The notes below the pieces were generated by a model. The model saw only the letters and a list, made by a program, of their open reading frames with translations, made no database searches and was not told the DNA's origin. Both the position numbers and the translations under genes were made by a program. 64,000 nucleotides of DNA from Methylobacterium sp. SyP6R (GTDB lineage: Bacteria > Pseudomonadota > Alphaproteobacteria > Rhizobiales > Beijerinckiaceae), in the NCBI RefSeq assembly GCF_019216885.1, contig NZ_JAAQRC020000003.1, positions 62,001 to 126,000 of the forward strand, read 5' to 3'. Below, piece by piece: positions 8,062-16,704 of this stretch (the first letter of the stretch is position 1; every line of letters starts with the position of its first letter).

Positions 8062-10974
8062 TCAGGCGGCGTGGCGCAACGGCTGCGTCGCGTGCCCGGT
8101 CTGGCTCGGATCGATGGTCAGTGTGCCCTGAACCGCTGCCGGCACCGTATGCAGGCCCGTCTCACTGCCGCCCGCACCTCCGAAGGCAGCCATGGCCGCG
8201 GCGAGCTGGCTCGCTTGGGCGGCGAGGCTCGGAGGCGCCGCAGCGATCGCGGCCGGAGGAAGGATGGTCAGCGGGCTGACTGGATGCGACCCGTCGCCGG
8301 CAGCCCGGAACGCCACGCCGGAGATGTCGCCGGTCGATCCATCTTTCCGGGTGAAGGTGCTGTCGTTCAGGATCACGTTGCCGTTATCACTGTGCCGGTC
8401 GGGGGTGGCGTCAATGTCGATGCTGGCGATCCCGAGCTGATCGAGCGAAACGAGCGAGCCCTGTGACGGGTCGGCATGACCGGTGGGGTCGACCCAGACC
8501 TTCAGGTTGGACCAGGCGGCATCGTGGGCGTCGATGCGACCGTCGTGGTTGCTATCGAGGGCGCGCAGGGCGGCGAAGCTGGCGACCAGGTCGGAGTCTC
8601 CGGTCACTGCCGACTTCCCGGCCGGCAGATCGACGAGGTATCCTTCCCCCGGCGTGCCCCAGCCGACCTTCACCCGTGTGCCGGTCCCATGGATGTCGAG
8701 CGCGGCTTGGGAGCGATCGATGCCGACGGTCTGGACCGCCTGTCCTTGCAGATTGAGGACGACGGGATCGAAATCGTCCCACTCGTCCCCGTCACCAGGA
8801 TCAGATCCAAAGCCCCCGTCGTTATTCGTGCCACCGGCATAGGAGCCGTTATCAAAAAATGAATCGTTGTCTCCTCCTTCCCGGTCAGACGAGATGTTAC
8901 CCTCGAGGTTCACCTCATCGGCGTTCCCGTCGAAAGTATCGTAAGAACCGTTGATCGTTACATCATCGCCACCTTGCATGCCGTAAATCGTATCGCCCGA
9001 GCCGTTGACCGTGACATGGACGTTGCTGGGCAATTCGATCGTCTCATTCGAGCCGTTGATCGTTTCCTCGCGAACCCCCGACACCGTCGCGATGGTGAAG
9101 TTGCCGCCGTCGAGGTTCAGGGTGTCGTCGTTGCCGCACAAGCCGACATAGCCGCCGCCGTAGACGGTGGCGGAAGTGCCGGCGCCGAGGTTGACGGTGT
9201 CGTTGCCGCTATCGCCGGAGACGACGACACCGGTGCCTGTGACGCCGATCTGATCGCCCGAATTGCCTTGCAGGTTGATGGTGTTGCCGTTGCCCGAGAT
9301 GTTGGCACCGGCGTTGCCGCCGAGAGCGACGGTGTCACCGGTGGCGTTGATGCCTTCACCATTGAAGCCGCCATAGACGGTCAGGTGATCACCGGAACTA
9401 TCGAGGGTGACGGACTGGTTCGATCCATAGAGACCGATGCTGACGTCACCGTTGACGGTGGCGGAGGATCCGTTGCCGTTGATGTTGACGAGGTTGGAGG
9501 CGTCGTTGTTGCTGATGGTCTCGCCTGTGCCCTGGATGCCGGCGAAGCTATTCGACCCGGCAAAGCCGAGAATGTCGTTCGAGCCGGAGATGCCAGCGCT
9601 GGCATTGCCGCCGAGAGTGATGGTATCGCCGGTACCGTTGATGCCTTCGCTGGTGAAGCCGCCATAGACGGTCAGGTGGTCGCCGGCATTGTCGAGCGTG
9701 ACGGACTGGTTCGATCCGTAGAGACCGATGCTGACATCACCGTTAACGGTGGCGGAGGATCCGTTGCCGTTGATGTTGACGAGGTTGGAGGCGTCGTTGT
9801 TGTTGATGGTCTCGCCTGTACCCTGGATGCCGGCGAAGCCGTTCGACCCGCCGAAGCCGAGGGTGTCGTTCGAGCCGGAGATGCCAGCGCTGGCATTGCC
9901 GCCGAGAGTGATGCTTGAGTATGAGCCGCTGATGTTTTCACCGGTTACGCCAGAGGCAGTTTGGACAGTCGCCCCCCAGTTGGTGAGAGTAAGGCTTTGA
10001 TTATTGCCAACTAGACCAACATAACCTCCGACGCCATTTGCGCCGGAAACAATCGCAGAGGTTCCATCCCCGCCAATATTTGCGGTATTATTTCCAGTAT
10101 CTCCATTTAATGTTTGATTCTGACCAAAAACTCCTACATATGAACCACTGTTCGCAATCATATTTATTTTATCTTGGGATCCAAAAACATTTACTGCAGT
10201 ATTTGCTCCAACATTTTCCTCTTGATCTGTGACATGTATTTCTGGGAGCTGGATAGTATCGCCGTCTATTATTTCATGATAATCTCCGTTATTACCACCC
10301 CATGTTGTTTTTGTCGCTGTATCTGATTCCGGAATATATGATGAAATGGATTCAATTCCCACGTTATTTATTATTGCAGAAAAATTTTGCGCAACTGTGT
10401 TTAGTGTATTGTTATATTCTTGCGACGGATTTATATTTTGATAATTTGTTTGATCACTGTAATTAGATAAATTATTTTTAAGATTTTCTAACATATTACC
10501 AAGTGAGCTAGCTGCGGATGAACCGGCCGACGAAATACTGTCGATAGCTGCTTGAGCCTTATCCATAACCCAGCCAGGATGATTAAATGCAACGCCTGCT
10601 ATATCTGTAGTGGCACCAAGAATACCAAAGGCTGTTCCCATCGGCTTATTGTCTAAATATGAGGCTACGCCGCCACCAATTATAGCAACATCACTGAAAA
10701 GACCAACAGTGTCAGAGGCGTAAGTACTGAATGACGCGTTATTATTTATATCATATACAAATTTTGTAAATTGAGTATCTAGAGCTAAAAGCCCTGCTGA
10801 TATCGCAGTACCAGGGCTTAAACCAGCAAAAACTCCAGCAGATGCTGCCGCCAACTGAGCAGATGTGTTTAATTTATCTATATTATTTGGACCCATGTTT
10901 TCAATAGAGTCATACCCATTGATAACAGACGTACCTCTGCCGAACAGTTCGACAAGCTTACCAGCCGAAGCCAT
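8062..10974 (-). CDS. Large repetitive secreted protein, predicted type I secretion substrate
   Basis: The 970-residue protein has an AT-rich-coded N-terminal region (about residues 1-250, small and hydrophobic residues, no classical signal peptide). A long middle region of about 450 residues is rich in G, N, S and T with short imperfect repeats such as ISGSNDTLGF, INGNGSSATVNG and SIGLYGSNQSVTL, the pattern of a parallel beta-helix. Within it a 97-residue block is tandemly repeated. The C-terminal part has the haemolysin-type segment VVLNLQGQAV...LDIHGTGTRVKVGW and an EF-hand-like ALDSNHDGRIDAHDAAWSNL, which should bind calcium. Canonical GGxGxDxLx nonapeptides are not obvious. An AGGAG precedes the ATG. 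It is last in an operon with an ABC exporter and HlyD adaptor, so export by that system is inferred. Adhesin, toxin or matrix roles are all possible. Confidence 0.85.
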   Translation of the reverse strand: MASAGKLVELFGRGTSVINGYDSIENMGPNNIDKLNTSAQLAAASAGVFAGLSPGTAISAGLLALDTQFTKFVYDINNNASFSTYASDTVGLFSDVAIIGGGVASYLDNKPMGTAFGILGATTDIAGVAFNHPGWVMDKAQAAIDSISSAGSSAASSLGNMLENLKNNLSNYSDQTNYQNINPSQEYNNTLNTVAQNFSAIINNVGIESISSYIPESDTATKTTWGGNNGDYHEIIDGDTIQLPEIHVTDQEENVGANTAVNVFGSQDKINMIANSGSYVGVFGQNQTLNGDTGNNTANIGGDGTSAIVSGANGVGGYVGLVGNNQSLTLTNWGATVQTASGVTGENISGSYSSITLGGNASAGISGSNDTLGFGGSNGFAGIQGTGETINNNDASNLVNINGNGSSATVNGDVSIGLYGSNQSVTLDNAGDHLTVYGGFTSEGINGTGDTITLGGNASAGISGSNDILGFAGSNSFAGIQGTGETISNNDASNLVNINGNGSSATVNGDVSIGLYGSNQSVTLDSSGDHLTVYGGFNGEGINATGDTVALGGNAGANISGNGNTINLQGNSGDQIGVTGTGVVVSGDSGNDTVNLGAGTSATVYGGGYVGLCGNDDTLNLDGGNFTIATVSGVREETINGSNETIELPSNVHVTVNGSGDTIYGMQGGDDVTINGSYDTFDGNADEVNLEGNISSDREGGDNDSFFDNGSYAGGTNNDGGFGSDPGDGDEWDDFDPVVLNLQGQAVQTVGIDRSQAALDIHGTGTRVKVGWGTPGEGYLVDLPAGKSAVTGDSDLVASFAALRALDSNHDGRIDAHDAAWSNLKVWVDPTGHADPSQGSLVSLDQLGIASIDIDATPDRHSDNGNVILNDSTFTRKDGSTGDISGVAFRAAGDGSHPVSPLTILPPAAIAAAPPSLAAQASQLAAAMAAFGGAGGSETGLHTVPAAVQGTLTIDPSQTGHATQPLRHAA
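9364..9915 (-). repeat. 291-bp tandem repeat inside the secreted protein gene
   Basis: Two consecutive units begin at 9364 and 9655 (GAAGCCGCCATAGACGGTC on the plus strand), the second slightly incomplete. The period is 291 bp, exactly 97 codons. Units are nearly identical, suggesting recent duplication or gene conversion in the beta-helix region. Confidence 0.85.
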
Positions 10975-11025
10975 GTTTATCTCCTGTTTTTGGGATAGTG
11001 TTTATTTTTCGTGACTACTGTATTT

Positions 11026-11367
11026 TTATGACAGAGCGTGACGTAGCAAAGAAATTATTATAAATATCGACGGAAAAAATATGAAAATAATTTTTAGTCT
11101 GTTTTTTTCTATCAAATCTGAAACTTTGCTCATTTTTTCTGATTTATTCCACAGTAAGTACATTAAGCTAGAGATGAACGGAATTATAAAAAATGCTGAC
11201 GCAACCATAATAAATTTTGGATATTTATTGTCATTTCCGTAAGCAATATTTATAAATATTGCTGATATAAATAACAATGGGAATGCAGTTATTGATAATG
11301 CAATAATCGAATTATATATAAATAGTTTATGCCTTGGGATATGATTTTCTGATCTTGCGTTTTCCAT
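11026..11367 (-). CDS. Small multi-pass membrane protein
   Basis: The 113-residue protein starts MENARSENHIPRHK and has three hydrophobic segments: about residues 20-45 (IIALSITAFPLLFISAIFINIA), 52-75 (FIMVASAFFIIPFISSLMYLL) and 92-112 (LKIIFIFFPSIFIIISLL). ATG 11367 lies 4 bp after the HlyD stop, with a GAAAGA upstream; longer in-frame starts would overlap hlyD. It sits between the adaptor gene and the secreted protein gene. It could be an accessory or immunity-like membrane protein for the exported product, but no family is recognised. Codons are AT-rich, like the N-terminal part of the secreted protein, unlike the exporter genes. Confidence 0.7.
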   Translation of the reverse strand: MENARSENHIPRHKLFIYNSIIALSITAFPLLFISAIFINIAYGNDNKYPKFIMVASAFFIIPFISSLMYLLWNKSEKMSKVSDLIEKNRLKIIFIFFPSIFIIISLLRHALS

Positions 11368-11371
11368 AAAA

Positions 11372-12772
11372 TTATCTTTCGTGCCCTGCTTCGGAAGCAT
11401 AGGCTGTGACCGGATCGAGCAGAAATGCAATCAATCGCCTCCACCCTGTCACAACGTCTACCTTCACCGCCATACCAGGCCGCAAAGGTACCGCGCGTCC
11501 GGCGACATCCACGCTTGCCCGGTCCAGTTGTACTACGATCCGATAGCCACCCTCATCAGCGCTCAACCGCGCCCCGGCATCTGATAGCTTCCGGTCCCTG
11601 GCCGGTGGGCCAGACCCACTCGCCTCCCGGCTCACCAGCCGCACCGTCCCGGGCAGGGTGCCAAACCGCGTGAACGGAAACGCTTCCAGCTTCGTCTCGG
11701 CCCGCTGGCCCTCCCGCACGAACCCCGCCTCCCGGTGCGGCAGCACCGCTTCCAGTTCCAGCGGCGTATCGTCCGGCACCACCATCGCCAAGCTGTCGGC
11801 CGCGCTCACCACACCGCCCAGCGTGTGGACGGTAAGATCCTGCACCACACCCGAGACCGGCGCCCGCAGGTGCCGCAAAGCCTCGCGCTCGCGCTCCTTG
11901 CGCAAGGCCTGGTCGGCCAGCGCCAGGCGCTGCAGGGCCTTCACCCGCTGCTCGGCGGCCTGCCGCAGGAACTGCGCCCGCGCCTGCGCCCGCTTCTGCT
12001 CCAGCCCGGCGATCTCAGCCCGCAGCTGCCGGTCCTGCTCGGGCAGGCTCTTGCCTTCCGCCCGCTTGTCGATCAGGTCGGTCTGCGCCTGCAGCAGCGT
12101 CAGCTTCGAGGTGTTGCCGCGCTCGAACAGCCCCTTCTGCGTCTCGTAACGATCGGCGGCCAGCGGCGTCAGTTCGGCGTTGCGGCCCACCTCCACCGCC
12201 TTGGCGGCGAGCGCCGCGCGCTTGTCGGCGATCTCCTGGCCGAGCTCGGCCAGCTCGGCCCGGTGCGCGGCGAGCTGCAGCCGCACCTGGGTCCGGGTCG
12301 CCTCGAGCAGGCTCGCTTCCACCTCCGGCAGGGCGGCGATCACCGGATCCTCGGCCTCGGTCAGGAGCAGCCGCGCCGCTTCCGCATCGAGCAGCGCCTG
12401 CATCCGCTCGGTGCGCGTCGACTCGAGATCGGCCGAGGCCTCGGTCGGGTCGAGGTCGATCAGCACCTGGCCGGCGACGACGTGGTCGCCCTCGGCGACG
12501 TGGATCGCCTTCACCACGCTGGTCTCCAGCGGCTGCACCCGCTTCACCTCGCCCACCGGTACCAGCCGCCCCGGTGCCGTGGCGACGATCTCGATCCGGC
12601 TCAAGGAGGCCCAGCTCACCGCCCCGGCCACCAGCGCCATCACCGTCCAGGCGGTCGCCCGCAAGGTCGGCGAGGGCGGCGTCTCCAGGAGTTCCAGATG
12701 CGCCGGCAGGAAGGCCCGCTCGATCCGGCCGGCGCCCTGCGGGGCGACGTCGAGAATGATCACCTCGCCCAT
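11372..12772 (-). CDS. HlyD family type I secretion periplasmic adaptor
   Basis: The 466-residue protein has the membrane-fusion-protein layout. A short cytoplasmic N terminus precedes one transmembrane segment at about residues 41-62 (WTVMALVAGAVSWASL). A first lipoyl half follows (PGRLVPVGEVKRVQPLETSVVKAIHVAEGDHV), then a long alpha-helical hairpin of about 250 residues rich in A, E, L, Q and R. The second lipoyl half is LRAPVSGVVQDLTVHTLGGVV and the C-terminal barrel ends RPGMAVKVDVVTGWRRLIAFLLDP. It should link the inner-membrane ABC transporter to an outer-membrane TolC-type channel; no TolC gene is nearby. The start is 2 bp beyond the ABC gene stop, so translation is probably coupled. 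Confidence 0.93.
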   Translation of the reverse strand: MGEVIILDVAPQGAGRIERAFLPAHLELLETPPSPTLRATAWTVMALVAGAVSWASLSRIEIVATAPGRLVPVGEVKRVQPLETSVVKAIHVAEGDHVVAGQVLIDLDPTEASADLESTRTERMQALLDAEAARLLLTEAEDPVIAALPEVEASLLEATRTQVRLQLAAHRAELAELGQEIADKRAALAAKAVEVGRNAELTPLAADRYETQKGLFERGNTSKLTLLQAQTDLIDKRAEGKSLPEQDRQLRAEIAGLEQKRAQARAQFLRQAAEQRVKALQRLALADQALRKEREREALRHLRAPVSGVVQDLTVHTLGGVVSAADSLAMVVPDDTPLELEAVLPHREAGFVREGQRAETKLEAFPFTRFGTLPGTVRLVSREASGSGPPARDRKLSDAGARLSADEGGYRIVVQLDRASVDVAGRAVPLRPGMAVKVDVVTGWRRLIAFLLDPVTAYASEAGHER

Positions 12773-12774
12773 CG

Positions 12775-14943
12775 TCACGCTCCCGCCGCCGCGACGAGGC
12801 CGGCATAGAGCCCGCCCGGGCGCGCCGCCAGATCGGCGTGGCTGCCCTCCTCGGCGAGCTGCCCGCGCTCCATCACCAGGATCCGGTCGGCGCCCCGCAC
12901 CGTCGAGAGCCGGTGAGCCACGATCAGAACCGTGCGGCCCCGGCAGATCGCCCGCATGTTGGCCTGGATCACCCGCTCCGACTCGTAGTCGAGGGCGCTC
13001 GTCGCCTCGTCGAAGATCAGGATGCGCGGGTCGGTGGCGAGCGCCCGGGCGATGGCGATACGCTGGCGCTGCCCGCCCGACAGGTTGGCGCCGCGCTCCT
13101 CCAGCACCGTGTCGTAGCCCTGCGGCAGTTCCAGGATGAACTCGTGCGCCCCGGCGAGCTGCGCCACCGCGATCACCCGCTCCATCGGCAGGGAGGGATC
13201 GGCGAGCGCGATGTTCTCGCGCACCGTGCGGGCGAACAGCACGTTCTCCTGCAGCACCACCCCGACCTGCCGGCGCAGCCAGGCCGGATCCATCAGGGCA
13301 AGATCGACTCCGTCGACCAGCACCTTGCCGCGCTCCGGTACGTGCAGGCGCTGGATCAGCCGCGTCAGCGTCGACTTGCCGGAGCCGGAGCGGCCGACCA
13401 CTCCCACAACCTCGCCGGAGCGCACCGCGAGGTCGACCCCACGCAGGATCTCCGGCCCGTCCGGGCGGTAGCGGAAGCTCACCCCCTCGAAGCGGATCGC
13501 GCCGGCGATCGGGGGCAGGTCCTGCCGGGTGCTGGCCTGGGCTAGCTCGCTCGGGCTGTCGAGGATGTCGCCGAGCCGCTCGACCGAGAGGCGGAACTGC
13601 TGAAAATCCTGCCAGAGCTGGGCCAGCCGCAGTACCGGCTGGTTGAGCTGGCCGGCCAGCATGTTGAAGGCGACGAGCGCGCCGATCGTGAGATCGCCGT
13701 CGATCACCGCATGGGCGCCGAACCACAGCACCAGCGCGGTGGTGAACTTGGCGACGAGCTGGATCGCCTGGCTGCCGGCGGCGGCGAGAGACACGACCCG
13801 GAACGAGGCGGCGATGTAGGCGGCCAGCCCCTCGTCGAAGCGGCGGCGCGCCTGCGGCTCGACCGCCATGGCCTTCAGCGTCTCGATCCCCGCGAGGCTC
13901 TCGACCAGGAAGGCCTGCTGGGCGGCGCCGCAGCGGAACTTCTCGTCGACGCGCCGACGGATCAGCGGGGTCAGCGTCAGGCTCAAGACCACGTAGAGCG
14001 GCAGGCCGAGCCCGACGATCAGGGTCAGGAGTGGGCTGTAGGCCAGCATCACCGCCAGGAACAGGCCGGAGAACAGGAGATCGACCGTCAGCGTCATCGC
14101 CGAGGAGGTCAGGAACTGGCGGATGTTCTCCAGTTCGCGTAGCCGCGCCACGGTCTGACCGGTGGGCCTTGCGCCGAAATAGGCGATCGGCAGGGCGAGC
14201 AGGTGGCCGAAGACGCGCGCGCCCAGCACTGCGTCGAGGCGGCTGGTGGTGTGGGCGAACAGGTAGGTGCGCAGGTAGCCGAGCAGCGCCTCGAACGCGG
14301 TGACGACCACCAGGCCGATCACTAGGACATCTAAAGTAGTCAGACCCTTGTGGACCAGCACCTTGTCGACCACGACCTGGAAGAACAGCGGCGTGACCAG
14401 GGCGAGGAGCTGGATCACGAAGGAGACGGCGAGCACCTCGCCGAACAGGGCCTTGAAGCGGCCGGCGGCAGCGAGGAACCACGCGAGATCGAAGCGGGCC
14501 CGCTCGCCCGTGGCCGCATCCTCGCGCGGGGTGAGCAGGACGAGATCGCCGGACCAGGCCTGCGCGAGCTCGGCCGCGTTCCAGACCGTCGGGGCCTCGC
14601 CGGGCCGCTGGATCAGGGTGCGGCCGGGCTGGTGGCGGGCGAGGACGAAGAACCGGCCGGCACGATCGCGGCCGATCGCCGGCAGCGGGGTGCGTGCGAG
14701 CCGATCCGCGTTCGTCCGCACGGCGCGGGCGCGAAAGCCGTTGCGGCGGGCGGCGAGGACGAGCTCGCCGAGGGAGAGCGGCTGGCCCGGCCGGCCGTGC
14801 TCGTGCAGGAGGCGGGGCAGGTCGAGGGCGCGCCGGTTGAGGGCCGCCACGAGGGCGAGAGCCGCGGCGCCGCTCTCTGCGGGAGCCGGCGCTGGCGCAA
14901 GCGCCGGGGAGGCCAGGCTGATCGTCTGTGCCGACAAGGTCAT
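12775..14943 (-). CDS. Type I secretion ABC transporter (HlyB/LapB type) with degenerate C39-like domain
   Basis: The 722-residue protein has an N-terminal C39-peptidase-like domain (about residues 30-140) that lacks the catalytic cysteine (LNRRALDLPRLLHEHG in place of a C-containing start), as in transporters whose substrates are not cleaved. A six-helix ABC membrane domain follows (about 160-450). The nucleotide-binding domain has Walker A GRSGSGKST (517-525), signature LSGGQ (621-625), Walker B ILIFDEATSALD (641-652) and the H-loop in VAHRLSTV. It should drive ATP-dependent export of an unprocessed substrate with a C-terminal signal, most likely the 970-residue protein two genes downstream. 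ATG 14943 is chosen at the start of recognisable sequence; an ATG at 15018 is in frame. Confidence 0.93.
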   Translation of the reverse strand: MTLSAQTISLASPALAPAPAPAESGAAALALVAALNRRALDLPRLLHEHGRPGQPLSLGELVLAARRNGFRARAVRTNADRLARTPLPAIGRDRAGRFFVLARHQPGRTLIQRPGEAPTVWNAAELAQAWSGDLVLLTPREDAATGERARFDLAWFLAAAGRFKALFGEVLAVSFVIQLLALVTPLFFQVVVDKVLVHKGLTTLDVLVIGLVVVTAFEALLGYLRTYLFAHTTSRLDAVLGARVFGHLLALPIAYFGARPTGQTVARLRELENIRQFLTSSAMTLTVDLLFSGLFLAVMLAYSPLLTLIVGLGLPLYVVLSLTLTPLIRRRVDEKFRCGAAQQAFLVESLAGIETLKAMAVEPQARRRFDEGLAAYIAASFRVVSLAAAGSQAIQLVAKFTTALVLWFGAHAVIDGDLTIGALVAFNMLAGQLNQPVLRLAQLWQDFQQFRLSVERLGDILDSPSELAQASTRQDLPPIAGAIRFEGVSFRYRPDGPEILRGVDLAVRSGEVVGVVGRSGSGKSTLTRLIQRLHVPERGKVLVDGVDLALMDPAWLRRQVGVVLQENVLFARTVRENIALADPSLPMERVIAVAQLAGAHEFILELPQGYDTVLEERGANLSGGQRQRIAIARALATDPRILIFDEATSALDYESERVIQANMRAICRGRTVLIVAHRLSTVRGADRILVMERGQLAEEGSHADLAARPGGLYAGLVAAAGA

Positions 14944-15603
14944 TCTCGTGATGAGGAGAGGCCGTCGCGACCAGCTCGCCCGTATGGGGCGGATCGGCCT
15001 ACGGGCCCAAGATGCCACGGACCGTGAGACGGGACCGGGCGCCGGATGCGCCCGTCCAACCTGAGAGAACGGTGACGCCGTCGCGTTGGCGCAGGGCCGG
15101 TTCGGGTCAGCGAGTGGCGTCGACCGTGATGGTCGCGGACTGGACGAAACATGGCGCCGACGCGCGGCAGCCAGCAGGGGAGAGGCGGCTCAACGGCATT
15201 CCGGTGGGCTCCACAGGGGATGCTGGCGTCGCGGTGGCGTCAGGCAACCGAGGGTTAGCTCTGCTATTTCCTAGCGTCACCTCGAAAGCTTTGCAATCAC
15301 GCATATGTGAATAATTGTTGCACAAATATATCTATTTACAAAAGAGTTGCCAGATTTTGCTGGAGGGAAATAAGCGCGATTAATTTGGTGAATTTCGAAA
15401 TGTACAGCCACCGCAGGGTCAGCTACCCATGGTTGCAACTCCGCACTGGGGATCCGCGCGCGTCGACGAAACCGACATCCGGGCTCGTGGCCAGTGGCGC
15501 TAGCTGTATGCCTGGTTCCATACGCCCCCCTTATGCGAGGGCGAGCAGCATCCGGAGAGGCGGCGCAGTCGACCTCCATGGTGTCAAAGCCATGGGAGGC
15601 ACC
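14944..15603. other. Intergenic stretch upstream of the type I secretion operon
   Basis: About 660 bp without a supported gene. It must hold the promoter of the minus-strand exporter operon near 14944. An AT-rich patch at about 15290-15390 precedes the second direct-repeat copy. No convincing -10/-35 pair or known repeat was found. Confidence 0.5.
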
Positions 15604-16363
15604 CCTGCCCCAGCCGCCCGCGGTGGGGTGGGCACGCTCGCTGCCCGAAGGCCTGCGACGCGGTCGAGTCGGCCCGCCGCATCTACGCTACGGGCGGCCG
15701 GTGCCGGGCACCGTCGCGGCAGCCTACCTGCGCTCGCGCGGGCTCGAGCATGCGGTCGACCAGGCGTCCCTGCGCTTCCACCCGCGCTGCCTGTACCGGC
15801 CCTCGGCCAAGGAGCCCCCGGGCCCGGACGCCTATCATCCGGCCCTGCTGGCCAGCGTCACCGACCTGGCGGGCACCGTCATGGCGGTCGGCCGGACCTG
15901 GCTCGCTCTGGACGGGCGGAACAAGGCGTCTGTGCGCGACGCGCGGCGGACCCTCGGCAACCAGCTCGGCCACGGGGTGCGCTTCCCCGGCACGGTGCCC
16001 GACCTGATGGTGGCCGGCGAAGGCGTGGAGACGGTGCTGTCGGTCCAGCGCATCCTGCCGGCGGTGCCGCACGTCGCCGCCCTGTCCGGAGCCCACCTCG
16101 CCGCCCTGATCCTTCCTCCCGGCTTGCGCCACCTCTACATCGCCCGCGACGCCGATCCAACTGGCGAGAGCGGTACCGCGACCCTGCGCCGGCGCGCCGA
16201 GGCCGGGGGCATCCTGGTGACGGACCTGGATCCCCGCGAGGACGACTTCAACACCGACCCCTGCCCCATCGGCCCGCGGGATCTCGCTCTGCATCTCGCG
16301 CCCCAGCTCGACCCGAACGACGCGGTGGCCCACCTCCAGTTCGAGGATGCCCTGGCGGCCTGA
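15604..16363 (+). pseudogene. Truncated second copy of the Toprim protein
   Basis: The frame corresponds to residue 103 onward of the Toprim protein at 347-1408 and keeps the Toprim signatures (EGVET, DADPTGE). The first 100 residues are missing. A single-base insertion after CTCGCT and a single-base loss near CCGCATCT shift the frame over about a dozen residues and then restore it, so the local sequence GLRRGRVGPPH replaces ARDTVEPARRM. Upstream in-frame ATGs (for example at 15494) lie in unrelated sequence. A shortened protein could still be made, but no ribosome site is evident, so it is treated as a remnant. Confidence 0.7.
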
Positions 16364-16504
16364 TCCGCCGAGCCCCGGGTTGAGGCTCGACCTATGGCCC
16401 GGCCCGGGCCGAGAGAGCGCGCATCCACGGCCTTCTTGAGAAGGCGACTGGTGCCAGGTCGGGGGACCTTTAGCGCAACGGCCCGCATCCGACGATTTTC
16501 CGCC

Positions 16505-16524
16505 GCCGCCCGGAGGGCGGCTTT
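16505..16524 (+). terminator. Hairpin downstream of the truncated Toprim copy
   Basis: GCCGCCC-GGA-GGGCGGC followed by TTT, identical to the hairpin at 1551-1570. It could end transcription before the DUF2493 gene or act as an attenuator. Confidence 0.45.
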
Positions 16525-16704
16525 GCATCGCGAAACAAAATCGACGGCCGCAGAGCCGTCCTCCGCTCCGCTCCGGCCCGCGTGGCCGCATCGCCGGATT
16601 GCGATGCGGATCCTCACGCGGGTGCGCCAGGACCCCGAGCCTGGCCTTGGGTCGCCATGAAGGCCGCGATGGACGCGAGCCCCCGGACCCCAGAGGAGCC
16701 TGCG

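Larger units (their letters stand above)
15604..16536 (+). repeat. Long direct repeat, copy 2 (with 651-1582)
   Basis: This is the second copy of the Toprim-containing repeat, in the same orientation about 14.95 kb downstream. Similarity starts abruptly at CCTGCCCCAG and ends near GCATCGCGAA at 16525-16534, after the conserved hairpin. Confidence 0.9.

Noticed and set aside
8974..9918. 314-residue valine/alanine/glycine-rich frame opposite the secreted repeat protein
   Set aside because: The apparent repeats are only the antisense reading of the real 97-codon repeats.
11372..14482. A single 1036-residue product spanning the adaptor and most of the ABC gene
   Set aside because: The first 570 residues are an out-of-frame reading of the ABC transporter; the true adaptor starts at 12772 with the usual cytoplasmic tail and membrane helix.
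15683..16591. 302-residue minus-strand frame over the second Toprim copy
   Set aside because: The same antisense frame exists over the first copy (518-1018 and 1049-1756); it reflects codon bias of the Toprim gene.
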